From Achromobacter anxifer (GTDB taxonomy: Bacteria; Pseudomonadota; Gammaproteobacteria; Burkholderiales; Burkholderiaceae_B), in contig NZ_CAHLAR010000003.1 in NCBI RefSeq assembly GCF_903652925.1, forward strand, positions 434,001-498,000: a DNA stretch of 64,000 bases, in the 5' to 3' direction. The translations under genes were made by a program, and so were the position numbers. A model generated the notes under the pieces. That model had not been told where the DNA came from. It searched no databases and was given only the letters and a program-made list of their open reading frames with translations. Shown here piece after piece: positions 16,497 through 24,648 of this stretch (positions within the stretch are counted from its first letter, which is position 1; every line of letters starts with the position of its first letter).

Positions 16497-18935
16497 TCAG
16501 AACTTGTAGCTCACCTTCATCCAGACGTTCCGGGGCGTGCCGTAGTTGTAGCCGTTGTAGCCCCCCAGGCCGCTGTAGTAGTACTTGTCGGTCAGGTTTT
16601 CCACATTGATGGAAGCGGACACGTTCCGGTTGAAGTCATAGCGCGCCATCAGGCCGAACAACGTGACGCCGCCCTGGCTGGCACGGCCCAGGCCACTCGC
16701 TTCGTCATAGTAGATGCTGCTCTGGTAGCTGACGCTGCCACCGATCGTAAGCTTGTTCCACTCTCCCGGCAGTCTGTAGCTTGCGGCAAGCCGGAACAGC
16801 CGTTGAGGCGTGCTCGCCAGCAGCAATGCGCCTTCGGCATCGCGCTTGGCAAAGTAGGTGTACCCCCCCATCAACTGCAGGCCAGGCGCCACCTCGCCGG
16901 CCAGGCTGAGCTCGAAACCCTTGCTGCGCGCGCCCTTGACCGCGCGATAAGGCGTGGTTCCGTCCGGCAACGGCGGACTCGACGGGTCTTCGACCGCCAC
17001 GTTTTCCTCCTGGGTGCGGAATATCGCAAAGCTCGAATTCAGCCTGCCGTCCAGGTGTTCGCCCTTCAGCCCGATCTCGTAGTTCTGGCCGGTCTGCGGC
17101 GGCAGCACCATGTTGCTGGCATCGCGCGAGGTCGTGGGAATGAAGATCCGGGTATAGCTGGCATAGGCCGAAAAGTCCCTGTTCAGGTCCACGACCACGC
17201 CGGCATAGGGCGTGAAGACGCCGTTTTCCCTTGCGGTGGGATTGTGGGTCCAGGCATTGGCGGGGCCGTTGTACGCCGACGAGTTTTCCTCGTACCAGGT
17301 GGTCCGGGCGCCAAGCACCAGCGACACGGGGTCGGCCACCTTCAGGCGCGCCGAACCGTAGATGGCGGTTTCCTTCGCGTCAAGGTACGTGTTGTAGAAC
17401 GTGTAGGGCATGGCGGGCCGCGGCACGCCCCGCAGGTCATAGAGATTCACCGACCGGCGATCCCAGCCGGCGGGGTTCGCGGAGTTCAGGTTGAGTTCGC
17501 TGACATAGCGGTTGTAGCTCAGTCCCAGGACAGCGCGATGTTCCTGGCCGAAGGCCTGGAACGGCCCTTCGGCGTAGATGTCGAAGGACTTGTTGGTGGA
17601 GCTCGCCGGGTTATCGCGCAGCTCGATGGTGGAGGCTCCGGACGGATCGATGGGTTGATACGCAAGGATGTAGCCCCAGGCGGCTTTTCTTTCGTTCTTC
17701 AAGCGGCTGGCGTCCAGCTTGACGTGCCAGCCGCCGTCGAAGCGGTGGTCCAGCGTCGCAAAAATCCGGTCCGTATACATATCCCATTGGCTCCAGGGCG
17801 TCACGGGATTGAAGGACCTGGGAAAGTTCGTGCGCGCGCCGTCGCTATAGAACAGCGGCGCCTGGCCGAAGTTGGCGCCGTCGATGGCGGTCTTCTGGTG
17901 TTCGTAGCCGACGCTGACGGTGGTGCCGGGCCGGATGTCGGCTTCGAGAATGCCGTAGAAGACATCGTCGGATCGCTTCTTGTAGTCGATGAAGCTGTCG
18001 CCCGCAGTGCGGGCTGCGACGATCCTGCCGCGCAGCGTGCCGGCGCTGTTCAGCGGGCCGCCCAGGTCCGCTTCGGCGTTGTAGCTATTCCAGCGCCCCG
18101 CACCAGCGGTGACATGCCCCGCGAACTCCGACGTGGGGCGCTTGCGCACCAGGTTCACCGAACCGCCAGGCTCGCCCACGCCATTGAGCAGGCCGGCAGC
18201 GCCACGCACGACTTCCACCCGGTCGTAGATGGCGGTGTTGATCATGCCCGCTTCGGCGGACGGCGTTTTGAACGAGAGCGTGGGAACGCCATCGAGCATG
18301 GTGTTCAGCGCAAAGCCGCGCGAGGTGAACTGCACGCGCTCGTCCAACCGGTCCACGGCGATGCCGGGCGTCTGGCGCAGTACCTCATCGAGCGTGTTCA
18401 GGTTCTGGTCGTCCATCTGCTGACGGGTGACTACACTGATTGATTGAGGGGTTTCGCGCAGCGACAGCGGCATGCGGGTCGCGGCGCTGGTAGCCGGCAC
18501 GGTGTAGGAGCCGGTGCCTTCGGAGGGGCCTTCGTCGCCAGCGCCGGTGACGGTCACGGCAGGCAGGGCCGTGACTTCGCCCTGCGGCAATCTGCGCAGG
18601 GTATAGCCGCCGTCGGCGCGCCGCGCCGGTTCCAGGCCGCTGCCGGCCAACAGATGGCGCAACCCTTCCTCGAAGCCAAAGCTGCCGCGCAGTCCGGGCG
18701 ATTGCAGGTCACGCGTCAGCGCGGGGTCGAACGACAGCAGGACTCCGGCCTGGGCGGCATAGGCCGAAAGCGCCGCGCTGAGCGGCCCGGGCGCGATGGC
18801 CACGCTTACCTGTCCGGCGGGCGCCTGCGCATGGGCGGGTGCCATCACCCCCGCCAGCGGCAGCGCGAATGCGCTTGCCGCGCACAAGGCAGGAAGGGAG
18901 ACGCCAGGGCGCAACGGGGAAAACTGACGAGGCAT
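16497..18935 (-). CDS. TonB-dependent siderophore receptor with signalling (STN) domain
   Basis: This 812-residue outer-membrane receptor has, in order: a signal peptide (to ~residue 37), an STN secretin/TonB short N-terminal domain (~40-115), a TonB box near LPAVTVTG, a plug (TRMPLSLRETPQSISVVTRQ), and a beta-barrel ending in aromatic Phe (WMKVSYKF). The STN domain marks a receptor that signals to an anti-sigma factor. The ATG at 18935 sits eight bases after GGAG; a GTG at 18944 is in frame but overlaps the ribosome site. It is the last gene of a FecI-FecR-receptor unit. Confidence 0.94.
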   Translation of the reverse strand: MPRQFSPLRPGVSLPALCAASAFALPLAGVMAPAHAQAPAGQVSVAIAPGPLSAALSAYAAQAGVLLSFDPALTRDLQSPGLRGSFGFEEGLRHLLAGSGLEPARRADGGYTLRRLPQGEVTALPAVTVTGAGDEGPSEGTGSYTVPATSAATRMPLSLRETPQSISVVTRQQMDDQNLNTLDEVLRQTPGIAVDRLDERVQFTSRGFALNTMLDGVPTLSFKTPSAEAGMINTAIYDRVEVVRGAAGLLNGVGEPGGSVNLVRKRPTSEFAGHVTAGAGRWNSYNAEADLGGPLNSAGTLRGRIVAARTAGDSFIDYKKRSDDVFYGILEADIRPGTTVSVGYEHQKTAIDGANFGQAPLFYSDGARTNFPRSFNPVTPWSQWDMYTDRIFATLDHRFDGGWHVKLDASRLKNERKAAWGYILAYQPIDPSGASTIELRDNPASSTNKSFDIYAEGPFQAFGQEHRAVLGLSYNRYVSELNLNSANPAGWDRRSVNLYDLRGVPRPAMPYTFYNTYLDAKETAIYGSARLKVADPVSLVLGARTTWYEENSSAYNGPANAWTHNPTARENGVFTPYAGVVVDLNRDFSAYASYTRIFIPTTSRDASNMVLPPQTGQNYEIGLKGEHLDGRLNSSFAIFRTQEENVAVEDPSSPPLPDGTTPYRAVKGARSKGFELSLAGEVAPGLQLMGGYTYFAKRDAEGALLLASTPQRLFRLAASYRLPGEWNKLTIGGSVSYQSSIYYDEASGLGRASQGGVTLFGLMARYDFNRNVSASINVENLTDKYYYSGLGGYNGYNYGTPRNVWMKVSYKF

Positions 18936-18955
18936 GACATGCACTCCAGATATTG

Positions 18956-18981
18956 GTCTTATCCTCGTAGCCAGATAAGAC
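18956..18981. repeat. Perfect 8-bp inverted repeat between fecR-like gene and receptor gene
   Basis: GTCTTATC-(10 bases)-GATAAGAC lies in the 66-base gap just ahead of the receptor start. In RNA it would form a hairpin 21 bases before the ATG. It could stabilise or separate the receptor mRNA, or be an operator. It has no T-run. Confidence 0.55.
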
Positions 18982-19001
18982 GCGGAAAGTACTAGTCGCC
19001 G

Positions 19002-19985
19002 TTACAACTTCGTTCCGTTGCGCGGCACGATCGACACCCAGTAGCGGGTGCGATAGCGCAGGCTGAGCTGCAGCGTGTCAGCCACGGTCGCCAGAATGCG
19101 GTCGGGCTCGGCCAGCGGGAAAGCGCCGGAGATGGGCAGGTGTGCCACTTCAGCCGCGCAATCGACCCAGCCGGCGCGGTAGCGCTGAAGCTCGCGCAGG
19201 AATTCGTTCAAAGGCATGCTGTCCACCTGCAGCATGCCGCGCTGCCAAGCGGAGGGATCCCCTGCCAGAGCTTCGGCGCTGTCGATGTGGCCGCCCGTAA
19301 ATCGCAAACCCATGCCCGCCGGCACGATGCGTGCCGCGTCCGCTGGCGCGCCCCGCAGTGCCACGCGCACGGCGCCTTCCAGCACCTGTACCGCCGATAC
19401 GCCGTCGTCGCGCCGGACCACGAAGCGCGTGCCCAACGCCGTAATGCTGCCTTCGCGGGTACGCACGATGAAGGGCCGCGAAGCCTGCTCCGTGTCCGGA
19501 GCGGTTTCGATCAGGATTTCGCCGCCATGCAGGGCTATCAGCCGCTGCTGGGCATCGAACAGGACGTCCATGGCCGTGGCGGCGTTGAGCACCACGCGGC
19601 TGTGGTCCGCCAGCATCACCTCGCGTCGCGCGCCGACCGACGTCCGGTACTGTGCCACCCAGCCGCGCCAGGCTTCGTCGACCTGCGCATAGCCGATGGC
19701 CCCCCCGGTGCCGATCAGCACCAGCAGCTTGCCAAGCGCAGCCCTGCGCGCGGGCGAGCGCGGCTGGCCCAGGACGGGCAGCATGCCCTTGGGCAGCGCC
19801 TCGAAACGGCGCGTCAAGACTTCGGTGCGCTGCCAAGCGCGCTCGTGTTCAGGATCGGCCTGGCGCCAGGCCTGCCATGCCGCCCGCTCCGCGTCGCTGA
19901 CGGCGCCCGATGTCAGCCGCAGGAACCAGTCCACCGCGCCGTCCAGCGCCCGCGGGTCGATGCTCCGTGACTCGTCGGCGCTCAT
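19002..19985 (-). CDS. FecR-type anti-sigma regulator
   Basis: This 327-residue protein has an N-terminal DUF4880/FecR_N segment (DGAVDWFLRLTSGAVSDAER, then WQAWRQADPEHERAWQR). One membrane segment follows near residue 90 (LGKLLVLIGTGGAIGYAQ), then the periplasmic FecR domain (GEILIETAPDTEQASRPFIV, ITALGTRFVVRRD). It relays the receptor signal across the inner membrane to the sigma factor. Its ATG overlaps the sigma-factor stop by four bases. Confidence 0.94.
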   Translation of the reverse strand: MSADESRSIDPRALDGAVDWFLRLTSGAVSDAERAAWQAWRQADPEHERAWQRTEVLTRRFEALPKGMLPVLGQPRSPARRAALGKLLVLIGTGGAIGYAQVDEAWRGWVAQYRTSVGARREVMLADHSRVVLNAATAMDVLFDAQQRLIALHGGEILIETAPDTEQASRPFIVRTREGSITALGTRFVVRRDDGVSAVQVLEGAVRVALRGAPADAARIVPAGMGLRFTGGHIDSAEALAGDPSAWQRGMLQVDSMPLNEFLRELQRYRAGWVDCAAEVAHLPISGAFPLAEPDRILATVADTLQLSLRYRTRYWVSIVPRNGTKL

Positions 19986-20488
19986 GGCGCGAATTCCAGG
20001 CAGTGGCGCAAGGCGCGCGCGATGTACAGCCGAACCGACCCGACCGACACGCCCAGCGCCTGGGCGATCTCCGCGTGAGTCAGTCCTTCAAGCTGGCACA
20101 GCAGGAATGCGCGCCGCACCCGAACGGGCAGGCCGTCCAACATGGCGTCGATCTCGTACAAGGCTTCCAGCGCCAGCGCGCGGGCCTCGGGCGACGGCGA
20201 CTGGGCTTCGGGCAGCTGGGCCAGCGTTTCCAGGTAGGCGCGCTCGAGATCCCTGCGCCGCAAGTGGTTGACCATGAGGCCGTGCGCGATGGTCGCCAGA
20301 TAGGAACGCGGTTCGCGGATATCGTCAGGTTGGCGCCGCGCCAGCACGCGCAGGTAGGTGTCGTGCACCAGATCCGCCGCGTCGAACGCACATCCCACCT
20401 TTTTGCGCAGCCAGCCCTGCAGCCAGCCTTGATGCTCTTGGTACAGGGTGTGCAGGGGGTGCCGCGGAGAAGGGTCTGAAGCGGCCAT
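19982..20488 (-). CDS. FecI-type ECF sigma factor
   Basis: This 168-residue sigma-70 family protein has region 2 (DAADLVHDTYLRVLARRQP, LATIAHGLMVNHLRRRDLER) and region 4 (RRAFLLCQLEGLTHAEIAQA, LGVSVGSVRLYIARALRHCL). It directs RNA polymerase to iron-uptake genes once released by FecR. The order sigma, FecR, receptor matches the Fec paradigm. A Fur-like site lies about 18 bases upstream of the start. Confidence 0.95.
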   Translation of the reverse strand: MAASDPSPRHPLHTLYQEHQGWLQGWLRKKVGCAFDAADLVHDTYLRVLARRQPDDIREPRSYLATIAHGLMVNHLRRRDLERAYLETLAQLPEAQSPSPEARALALEALYEIDAMLDGLPVRVRRAFLLCQLEGLTHAEIAQALGVSVGSVRLYIARALRHCLEFAP

Positions 20489-20504
20489 GAAGACGCACAG
20501 TCAC

Positions 20505-20525
20505 AAATGAGAATAACTATAATTT
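20505..20525 (-). promoter_or_regulatory. Candidate Fur box controlling the FecIR-receptor operon
   Basis: CAAATGAGAATAACTATAAT on the plus strand resembles the 19-base Fur consensus built from GATAAT/ATTATC hexamers, with GAGAAT and ATAATT matching best. It is within 20-40 bases of the sigma-factor ATG, where Fur would block the promoter under iron sufficiency. Confidence 0.65.
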
Positions 20526-20555
20526 ACAATATTGTGCCTGCGACGGGTGAAATGA

Positions 20556-20591
20556 CTGCGCCCGGCCGCTGTCTCCAGGGGCCGGGCGCAG
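20556..20591 (-). terminator. Strong GC hairpin, probable terminator of the META/DUF4377 gene
   Basis: CTGCGCCCGGCC pairs perfectly with GGCCGGGCGCAG around a 12-base loop. It lies 29 bases past the stop of the minus-strand lipoprotein gene. Downstream on that strand the sequence is TCATTTC, a weak T-tract, so termination may be partial. Confidence 0.55.
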
Positions 20592-20619
20592 AAGGGCTGC
20601 CGGGTGGAATGCTGGCGTC

Positions 20620-21432
20620 TTACTTCTTCGACGCGTCCTGCTCCACCACCATGTCCAGCACATATACCTGCTTGGGCGCATCGGCGGGCGGGTTCTTCCA
20701 GTCGTAGCGCTTCACGCGCAGCACGGTGCGCACGCCGTCTTGGTGGTCGTAGCCCTCGATGGACTGGTACAGCGGATGCCATTTGTCCTTGGTGGGCTGC
20801 TGCACGCCGGCTTCGTTGTAGCGGCGTTCGCGCACCATCAGGCATTGGTAGCCAGGAATCAGCGGGTGGCTGCAGGCGGTCTTCTTGGCGGCGACTTCGA
20901 GGAACATGATCTCGCCGGCGCTGCCGTACAGGGTCTCGGGCGTGGGTTCGCCGACGAACTTGAGGACGCTGCCATCCTTGGCAACCAGTTCCAGTCCGGG
21001 TTCGGCCGCATCGCCGCTGAGCGTCGCGCGCAGATCGCCCTTCAGGCGTTGGCCGATCTCGGCGTCCAGGCTCATCAGGCTCTGGTCGCAGGCCTTCATC
21101 GTGGACGCGAGGTTGGCGACGCTCAACACGCCGTTCTTATAGGTGTAGCCGCCGAACTGCGCGTTGCAGCCGCCGCGGACGTTCAGCGCGTCCTGCGAAA
21201 ACGACAGGCGCAGCGGGCGCTCGATGCCGATCTGCAGCGCGGCGATGGGCTTGCCGGACGCGTCGGTGGCGGAGGCCAGGCGCCAGTAGTAGGCGGGCAG
21301 TTGCACTTCCGGGCTGGCCGGCGTGGTGGCGGTGGTGGGCATGGAGGACGATCCTTCACGGGGGGAGGAAGTCGGAGCGCAAGCTTGCAGCAGCGCGGCG
21401 CATACGGACGCAAGGAGGATGGTTTTCTTCAT
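20620..21432 (-). CDS. Lipoprotein with META and DUF4377 domains
   Basis: This 270-residue protein has a lipobox LLQAC (Cys18), then a Ser/Thr/Pro linker to ~residue 45. An HslJ-like META domain follows (~45-165, including NVRGGCNAQFGGYTYKNGVL). The C-terminal DUF4377 contains CSHPLIPGYQCLMVRERRY, then a WHPLYQSIEGYDHQDG segment and VLRVKRYDW. META proteins are stress- or antibiotic-related surface lipoproteins; the exact role here is unknown. An AGGAA site precedes the ATG. Confidence 0.88.
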   Translation of the reverse strand: MKKTILLASVCAALLQACAPTSSPREGSSSMPTTATTPASPEVQLPAYYWRLASATDASGKPIAALQIGIERPLRLSFSQDALNVRGGCNAQFGGYTYKNGVLSVANLASTMKACDQSLMSLDAEIGQRLKGDLRATLSGDAAEPGLELVAKDGSVLKFVGEPTPETLYGSAGEIMFLEVAAKKTACSHPLIPGYQCLMVRERRYNEAGVQQPTKDKWHPLYQSIEGYDHQDGVRTVLRVKRYDWKNPPADAPKQVYVLDMVVEQDASKK

Positions 21433-21768
21433 GATTCGTTCCTGTCAGCCGGATGGCACTGATGAAAAGCGGCATTCTACGTTCGCGCAATGGACGTTTT
21501 TGGCTTGCGGGCTTCCAGACCGTTTCAAAATCTTGCTGCCGATCCGGTCCGAAACGCAAGTTGCAGGTCGCTCTTGCAGCCGCTTTTCCCTGCTGCGGCA
21601 AGCGCCGCCGAAACGCGCGGACGCTTGTCCACGCCGCCCCGGCGTCACTTACAAATCGACACATTACCCGCAAAATACTGCATTTCTTGCCAACACCACT
21701 TCATTTGCTGGCAACGCACACCTAGCCTGCCCTTACGGAGTTTGCATGGGCGCGTCATCCCGACGCGG
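21433..21768. other. 336-base intergenic region, upstream of the META/DUF4377 gene
   Basis: No gene is supported here. An AT-enriched stretch near 21655-21720 includes TTGCCA (21687) and TGGCAA (21709), arms of a 6-base inverted repeat with a 16-base spacer. Frames crossing this region on the plus strand lack ribosome sites and family signatures. Confidence 0.45.
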
Positions 21769-22614
21769 TCAGTGCGCCGAAATCACTCCGGCCGGCGGAT
21801 AGACCGGAGCGCTCAGACAGGCCTGCGCCCATGCGTAATCATCCTCGGTGTAGACCTCGCCATCGATCTTGGGCAGCGGGCTGGACGGATAGGAGAAATC
21901 CGCCGGCTGCTGCGGCTTCATATTCCATTTCGCCTGGCCCTCGGAGTCGGAGCAGGCCTCGTCCGCGCTGCTGAACGAGCAAGACGCGACCACCTTCGGC
22001 TTGCCGTTCACGACATTGGCGACATAACGCTTGGTATAGCCGGCGTTGGTCGCCCAGTATTCATCGACGGAGCAGATGCGGTCCTTGTTCTGATAATGCC
22101 GGGTGGCGAAACAGCTGTAGCCGGTGTAGTCGCGCGGCAGCACGTCGCAGGAGGTCGAAAAGCCGGCGAACTTGCCGCCGCTGAACTGCGCCTGGAATTT
22201 CCGCTGGCGCAGCGCGCTGTCGATGAGGCGCGGCGTGGCGGAGCCTTTGGCCGTGGCCTTGAATTCCGCGGCGCGGCCCAGGATGAGATCGCGGGCGATG
22301 GCGCCGGGCGTCTGGCCTTCGGGCCGCTCGTCCGGTTCCTTGATCATCATGTCCAGCGTCTTGTCGCGCGCCGCGATCCAGCGCTTCTGGCCGGCCACCA
22401 GCATGGCGCGGATCTCGCTGTCGGGCGCCTGCTTCAAGATCGCGGCATAGGCGCGGTTCAATTCGGCATCGGCGGCTACCGTCTTGCGATCGGCGCAAAT
22501 CAGCTTCTCGACCGCGCTGCCGGCCTTGGCGCAATCGATGGCCAGGGCGGGCGACGAAAGCGCGTACAGGCCTGCGAGGCACAGCAGGCGAACAGCGGAC
22601 ATTCCGGATTTCAT
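21769..22614 (-). CDS. Secreted LprI-like (lysozyme-inhibitor LprI N-terminal domain) protein
   Basis: This 281-residue exported protein has a signal peptide (LLCLAGLYALSSPALA). The first domain has CAKAGSAVEKLIC, LNRAYAAILKQ and QKRWIAARDK, matching the four-cysteine LprI/YecT fold. The larger C-terminal part contains six further cysteines (SCDVLP, YSCFATRHY, CSVDEYW, SCSFSSADEACSD) and is not recognised. The ATG at 22614 is chosen because the frame's upstream extension would place the signal peptide ~90 residues inside the protein. Confidence 0.82.
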   Translation of the reverse strand: MKSGMSAVRLLCLAGLYALSSPALAIDCAKAGSAVEKLICADRKTVAADAELNRAYAAILKQAPDSEIRAMLVAGQKRWIAARDKTLDMMIKEPDERPEGQTPGAIARDLILGRAAEFKATAKGSATPRLIDSALRQRKFQAQFSGGKFAGFSTSCDVLPRDYTGYSCFATRHYQNKDRICSVDEYWATNAGYTKRYVANVVNGKPKVVASCSFSSADEACSDSEGQAKWNMKPQQPADFSYPSSPLPKIDGEVYTEDDYAWAQACLSAPVYPPAGVISAH

Positions 22615-22919
22615 GTGACGTTTCCCTACTCGGTATCTTGCGCGGTGGTCCATGGGGACAGACTCGACAAGGCTGCAATTCTGCACGAGATTTGGCAACA
22701 GAATGGCAACGGAGTCCAACGCTCTGAAACTCGCGCCGCGTCCGTGGCCAATCCATGCCTTGCCAGCCGGACGCGGAATATCCGCCTGCCCTTCGACGTC
22801 TACCTGGCAGGCCGGCCGCGCAACGGGACCGCGCGGCGCGCCCTTGGGACCAACCAGCCGATAGCGCCGTCCTTCGGCATTCTGCATGCGCGCATCGGCG
22901 CAAAACGGAAGAGCTTGAT
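22615..22919. other. 305-base divergent intergenic region
   Basis: It lies between the LprI-like gene (minus) and the AcfC-like gene (plus) and must hold both promoters. I see no RNA gene, strong palindrome or supported ORF. A GGAAGAG ribosome site precedes the plus-strand ATG at 22920. Confidence 0.45.
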
Positions 22920-23687
22920 ATGAAGTCGATCAAATCCCTGGCCTGCGGCATTGCGCTGGCCTGCGTTGCCGCAGGCAGCGCCTGGGCCGCGCCTGGCCTG
23001 AACGTGTACGGGCCGGGCGGCCCCGCCCCCGCGATGAAAGAGGCGGCCGAGGCATTCGGCAAGGCGCAGGGCATCAGCGTCACGGTCACCGCGGGCCCGA
23101 CGCCCGCCTGGGCCGAGCAGGCCAAACAGGACGCCGACGTGATCTACAGCGGCGCCGAGAACATGATGAGCGGATTCGCCTCGGCGCTGCCCGGCGTGTT
23201 CGACCTGCGCGAGGCGCGCACGCTGTACCTGCGGCCCTCCGCCATCCTGGTGCGCCCGGGCAATCCCAAGGCCATCAAGGGCTTCAAGGACCTGCTCAAG
23301 CCGGGCATCAAGGTGATGGCGGTGTCAGGCGCGGGGCAGACCGGCCTGTGGGAAGACGTGGCAGGCCGGCTGGGCGATATCGAGACCGTCCGCGCCTTCC
23401 GCGCCAACCTGGTGCTGCCGGAGGCCGGCAACAGCGCGCAGGCGCGCAAGCAATGGACCGAGGACCCCGCCATAGACGCCTGGCTGATCTGGAACATCTG
23501 GCTGGTGTCGAACCCCGATCTGGCCAGCCTGGTCGAGGTGGAGGAACCGTACCGCATCTACCGGGACGCGGGCGCCGTGGTCACTAAAAAGGGCAAGGCC
23601 AATCCGCAGGCGCAGGCCTTCGTCGACTTCCTGACCGCGCCCGAAGGCCGGGCGATTTTCAAGAAGTGGGGCTGGAAGACGGATTGA
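22920..23687 (+). CDS. AcfC-like periplasmic substrate-binding protein
   Basis: This 255-residue exported protein has a signal peptide to AWA-A. The mature sequence begins LNVYGPGGPAPAMKEAAEAF with TVTAGPTPAWAEQA and DVIYSGAENMMSGF. This is the pattern of the AcfC family (accessory colonization factor, COG4588), related to ModA/sulfate-binding proteins. Ligands of the family are poorly known, possibly an oxyanion or small organic acid. No permease or ATPase is adjacent. It is convergent with the GntR regulator gene. Confidence 0.85.
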   Translation: MKSIKSLACGIALACVAAGSAWAAPGLNVYGPGGPAPAMKEAAEAFGKAQGISVTVTAGPTPAWAEQAKQDADVIYSGAENMMSGFASALPGVFDLREARTLYLRPSAILVRPGNPKAIKGFKDLLKPGIKVMAVSGAGQTGLWEDVAGRLGDIETVRAFRANLVLPEAGNSAQARKQWTEDPAIDAWLIWNIWLVSNPDLASLVEVEEPYRIYRDAGAVVTKKGKANPQAQAFVDFLTAPEGRAIFKKWGWKTD

Positions 23688-23714
23688 GTTCCGTGTGGCC
23701 GCGAGCGCGCCGCC

Positions 23715-24377
23715 TCAGGTCTTGACCATGGAACGGGGCAGGTTGATCAGGAAATCGGCCAACCCCTTGGCGCCCTGGGCCAGGGAGATGTGGCGCATCA
23801 TCATCAGGTGCGCCCGCTCCGGATCATTGGCCAGGATCGCTTCCAGCAATTCGCCGTGCTGCTCGTACGACGCCCGCACGCGGCCCACCGCGCTGAACGC
23901 ATGGCGCAGATATGCACCCGTGCGGGCGCGCAGGCTCAGGAGCTCCTGCCGCAGATAGGGGTTGCGGCAACCCCGGTACAGCACTTCGTGAAACGCGTGG
24001 TTGGCTTCGCGCCAGCCCTGGGCATCGTCGGCCTCGACCAGCGCCGCCGCCTCGCGATGGATCCGCGCCAGTTCCTGGCGCTCTTCCGGCGACATGCGCT
24101 GACAGGCCATCCGCGTGCAGACGCCTTCCATTTCCGCCATCAGTTCCCAGATGGCCAACAGCTCCTGCACGTCCATCCTCGCCACTTCCATGCCGTTGCG
24201 CGGCTGGCTGGCCAGCATGCCCTGCACTTTCAACTGAATCAACGCTTCCCTCACCGGCGTGCGCGACACGCCGAAGCGCGCGGCGAGCTCCTGTTCGTCG
24301 ATCGCGTCGCCGGGCAGCAAAACGCCGGCGCGGATGTCCTCCTCGACGGCCAAGCGGATGCGTTCACTGACTTTCAT
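23715..24377 (-). CDS. GntR-family regulator, FadR/FCD subgroup
   Basis: This 220-residue protein has an N-terminal winged helix (AARFGVSRTPVREALIQLKV) and an all-helical FCD effector domain with metal-ligand-like histidines (HAFHEVLYRG, EQHGELLEAI, MMMRHISLAQG). The ATG at 24377 is preferred; an in-frame GTG at 24386 is possible. It is divergent from the amidase operon and is its likely repressor, responding to an organic acid or pathway intermediate. Confidence 0.93.
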   Translation of the reverse strand: MKVSERIRLAVEEDIRAGVLLPGDAIDEQELAARFGVSRTPVREALIQLKVQGMLASQPRNGMEVARMDVQELLAIWELMAEMEGVCTRMACQRMSPEERQELARIHREAAALVEADDAQGWREANHAFHEVLYRGCRNPYLRQELLSLRARTGAYLRHAFSAVGRVRASYEQHGELLEAILANDPERAHLMMMRHISLAQGAKGLADFLINLPRSMVKT

Positions 24378-24413
24378 GCTTTCCACATATAAAAATTCGG
24401 TTGCTGTAAATTA

Positions 24414-24466
24414 TCCCTTGTTCTATAAATATATTTATAAACATTCAAATAATACATATCAAGGGA
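24414..24466. promoter_or_regulatory. Operator-like palindromes between GntR gene and amidase operon
   Basis: A perfect 16-base palindrome, TATAAATATATTTATA (24424-24439), lies inside a wider inverted repeat TCCCTTG (24414-24420) / CAAGGGA (24460-24466). The right arm overlaps the ribosome site of the first operon gene. The region is very AT-rich against its surroundings and fits a GntR operator/promoter. Confidence 0.55.
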
Positions 24467-24471
24467 AAGGC

Positions 24472-24648
24472 ATGGCAGCTCCACACCAGGCTGTAGCAGC
24501 CCCACATGGCAACGCCGGCGCGTCGTCATTGGCCCTCGCCGTACGCGAACTGCTGGCCCTGCAAGGCATCGCCGCCAGCGAAGCGCAGGCGCACGGCGTC
24601 GCGAAGACCTTGATCCGGCTTGCGCCGCCGCCGGAGCCCCGGCCATGA
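24472..24648 (+). CDS. Small GatC/AtzG-like accessory protein of the amidase (putative)
   Basis: This 58-residue frame starts at ATG 24472 after AAGGGAAAGG, and its stop overlaps the amidase start by four bases (ATGA). The core LALAVRELLALQGIAASEAQ and VAKTLIRLAPPP resembles the helical small subunits (DUF4089, AtzG, GatC-like) encoded just upstream of partner amidases such as AtzE. Such subunits are needed for amidase folding or activity. The match is by pattern and position only. The reading frame continues upstream into the promoter but the start is set by the ribosome site. Confidence 0.68.
   Translation: MAAPHQAVAAPHGNAGASSLALAVRELLALQGIAASEAQAHGVAKTLIRLAPPPEPRP

Noticed and set aside
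16386-18443. A 685-codon open frame on the plus strand
   Set aside because: It is antisense to the TonB-dependent receptor; its translation has no family signature and low-complexity Arg/Gly/Val content.
18936-18944. GTG at 18944 as start of the TonB-dependent receptor
   Set aside because: It overlaps the GGAG ribosome site that is ideally spaced for the ATG at 18935.
21687-21714. TTGCCA/TGGCAA inverted repeat as an operator
   Set aside because: Arms are only six bases with a 16-base spacer, and it sits more than 250 bases upstream of the META/DUF4377 start, so chance is likely.
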